Under the pieces are notes generated by a model that was not told the origin of the DNA, did no database searches, and saw nothing but the letters and a program-made list of their open reading frames with translations. From positions 187,835 through 194,080 of the forward strand of contig NZ_MDDW01000003.1 of assembly GCF_001854865.1 (NCBI RefSeq): 6,246 bases of DNA, given 5' to 3'. How positions within the stretch are numbered: position 1 is the first letter of the stretch; every line of letters begins with the position of its first letter. Shown here piece after piece: positions 5,677 to 6,246 of this stretch. A program made the translations under genes and the position numbers. This stretch comes from Rhizobium sp. LCM 4573 (GTDB taxonomy: Bacteria; Pseudomonadota; Alphaproteobacteria; Rhizobiales; Rhizobiaceae).

Positions 5677-6246
5677 TCAACTGGTGAAGGTGAACTGCTG
5701 GGGGAGAGCCGGACCAGGGTTCGGCCAGGACCAACTATCCGGCTGTTTCTCCGGCACGTTGCGGAGATTATTGCGGATGACCCCGAAGCCGCCGACGGCG
5801 AGGCAAATCCCCATTACCTCAAAGTCTTCCGCGGCGAGATCGAAGATCTGCTTCATGATCGCCCCGCGCTTGTCGAGATCCGCGGTGGAGCGGGCCTCGT
5901 CGAAGAGCTTCATGCGCTTTTTCTGGCTTTCGGGCGGTTCCTCGCCCTCCTTGCCATTTGAAGTATACCAGAGCGTCCAGGGTATGGCGTAGCGCGAGCC
6001 TTGCGGATGGAAGGCGAAATAGTCGCGCGGATCGAGCATCGGGTCGAGCCCTCCCGGACCCGGCCAGACCTGCGCATCATGGGCATTGTCATCGCCGCGC
6101 GTATAGTAAAGCGCCCGCTCGATCGTATTGACTTTGACGTCGACGCCGATCTGCGCCCAATGCGACTTCACCAGTTCAAGCACGTCGACAAGATCCGGAT
6201 AAAGCGTCGGGATGACGTCGATCGCGAAGAATATGGGCTGTCCGTC
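5677..6246 (-). CDS. ABC transporter substrate-binding protein, family 5 (peptide/nickel/oligosaccharide type), C-terminal part
   Basis: The frame is open from the window edge to TGA at 5677-5679, giving the last 189 residues; full members usually have 500-650, so about two thirds, including any signal peptide, lies outside. The fragment shows the C-terminal lobe pattern of family 5 binding proteins: a helix ending LVKSHWAQIGVDVKV, then a YDA-like segment (AHDAQVWPGPGGLDPMLDP), a DEARSTADLDKRGAIMKQIF helix and an IRNNLRNV stretch near the end. In Gram-negative bacteria such proteins are periplasmic and deliver the ligand to the permeases. A GTG at 6183 should not be read as the start, because coding continues in frame upstream with family-like sequence. 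It is first in the visible transporter order, as usual. The fragment is rich in tryptophan and tyrosine, which would suit stacking on sugars, but this is weak evidence and the ligand could equally be a peptide or another compound. Confidence 0.9.
   Translation of the reverse strand, partial: DGQPIFFAIDVIPTLYPDLVDVLELVKSHWAQIGVDVKVNTIERALYYTRGDDNAHDAQVWPGPGGLDPMLDPRDYFAFHPQGSRYAIPWTLWYTSNGKEGEEPPESQKKRMKLFDEARSTADLDKRGAIMKQIFDLAAEDFEVMGICLAVGGFGVIRNNLRNVPEKQPDSWSWPNPGPALPQQFTFTS

Noticed and set aside
5677..6183. A separate 168-residue protein starting at GTG 6183
   Set aside because: The frame stays open to the window edge with 21 further codons of family-like sequence, so this is the C-terminal part of a larger binding protein cut by the window.

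Overview
This window looks like part of a high-GC alphaproteobacterial chromosome or megaplasmid, most likely Rhizobiales (Rhizobium/Agrobacterium/Brucella relatives). I infer this from the GC-rich codon use, the fused two-domain Opp/Dpp-type ATPase and the gene order; no marker gene fixes the taxon. All six supported genes are on the minus strand, so the window is transcribed from high to low coordinates. It is cut inside a gene at both ends.

In transcription order the layout is as follows. (1) 6246-5677: C-terminal 189 residues of a family 5 (peptide/nickel/oligosaccharide type) ABC substrate-binding protein. (2) 5676-5558: a 119-nt gap with a strong 11-bp GC-rich hairpin just after the binding-protein stop. 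(3) 5557-4571: DppB/OppB-type permease. (4) 4559-3438: DppC/OppC-type permease with a long extracytoplasmic insert. (5) 3430-1691: one 579-residue protein with two complete ABC ATPase domains (DppD-DppF fusion). (6) 1694-498: enolase-superfamily enzyme (mandelate racemase/muconate lactonizing group) with an active site like that of the acid-sugar dehydratases. (7) 452-1: N-terminal 150 residues of a second enzyme of the same superfamily, cut by the window edge.

The genes are packed as an operon. The permease 1 stop lies 11 nt before the permease 2 start, and the permease 2 stop lies 7 nt before the ATPase start. The ATPase stop overlaps the first dehydratase start by 4 nt (ATGA), and 45 nt separate the two enolase-superfamily genes. 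Shine-Dalgarno sequences sit at the chosen starts, and in two cases they share bases with the preceding stop codon.

The simplest reading is one uptake-and-catabolism unit. The ABC transporter brings in a compound, and the two enzymes then dehydrate or isomerise a sugar acid derived from it (or imported directly). Opp/Dpp-type importers are best known for peptides, but some rhizobial ones carry oligosaccharides (the Agp alpha-galactoside system is a known precedent), so a sugar-acid or acidic-oligosaccharide substrate is plausible. The actual substrate cannot be read from this window. No regulator, kinase or aldolase is present here, and no RNA gene, mobile element, CRISPR array or attachment site was seen. 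I found no clearly novel system; the main points of interest are the paired enolase-superfamily enzymes of unknown substrate and the hairpin after the binding-protein gene.
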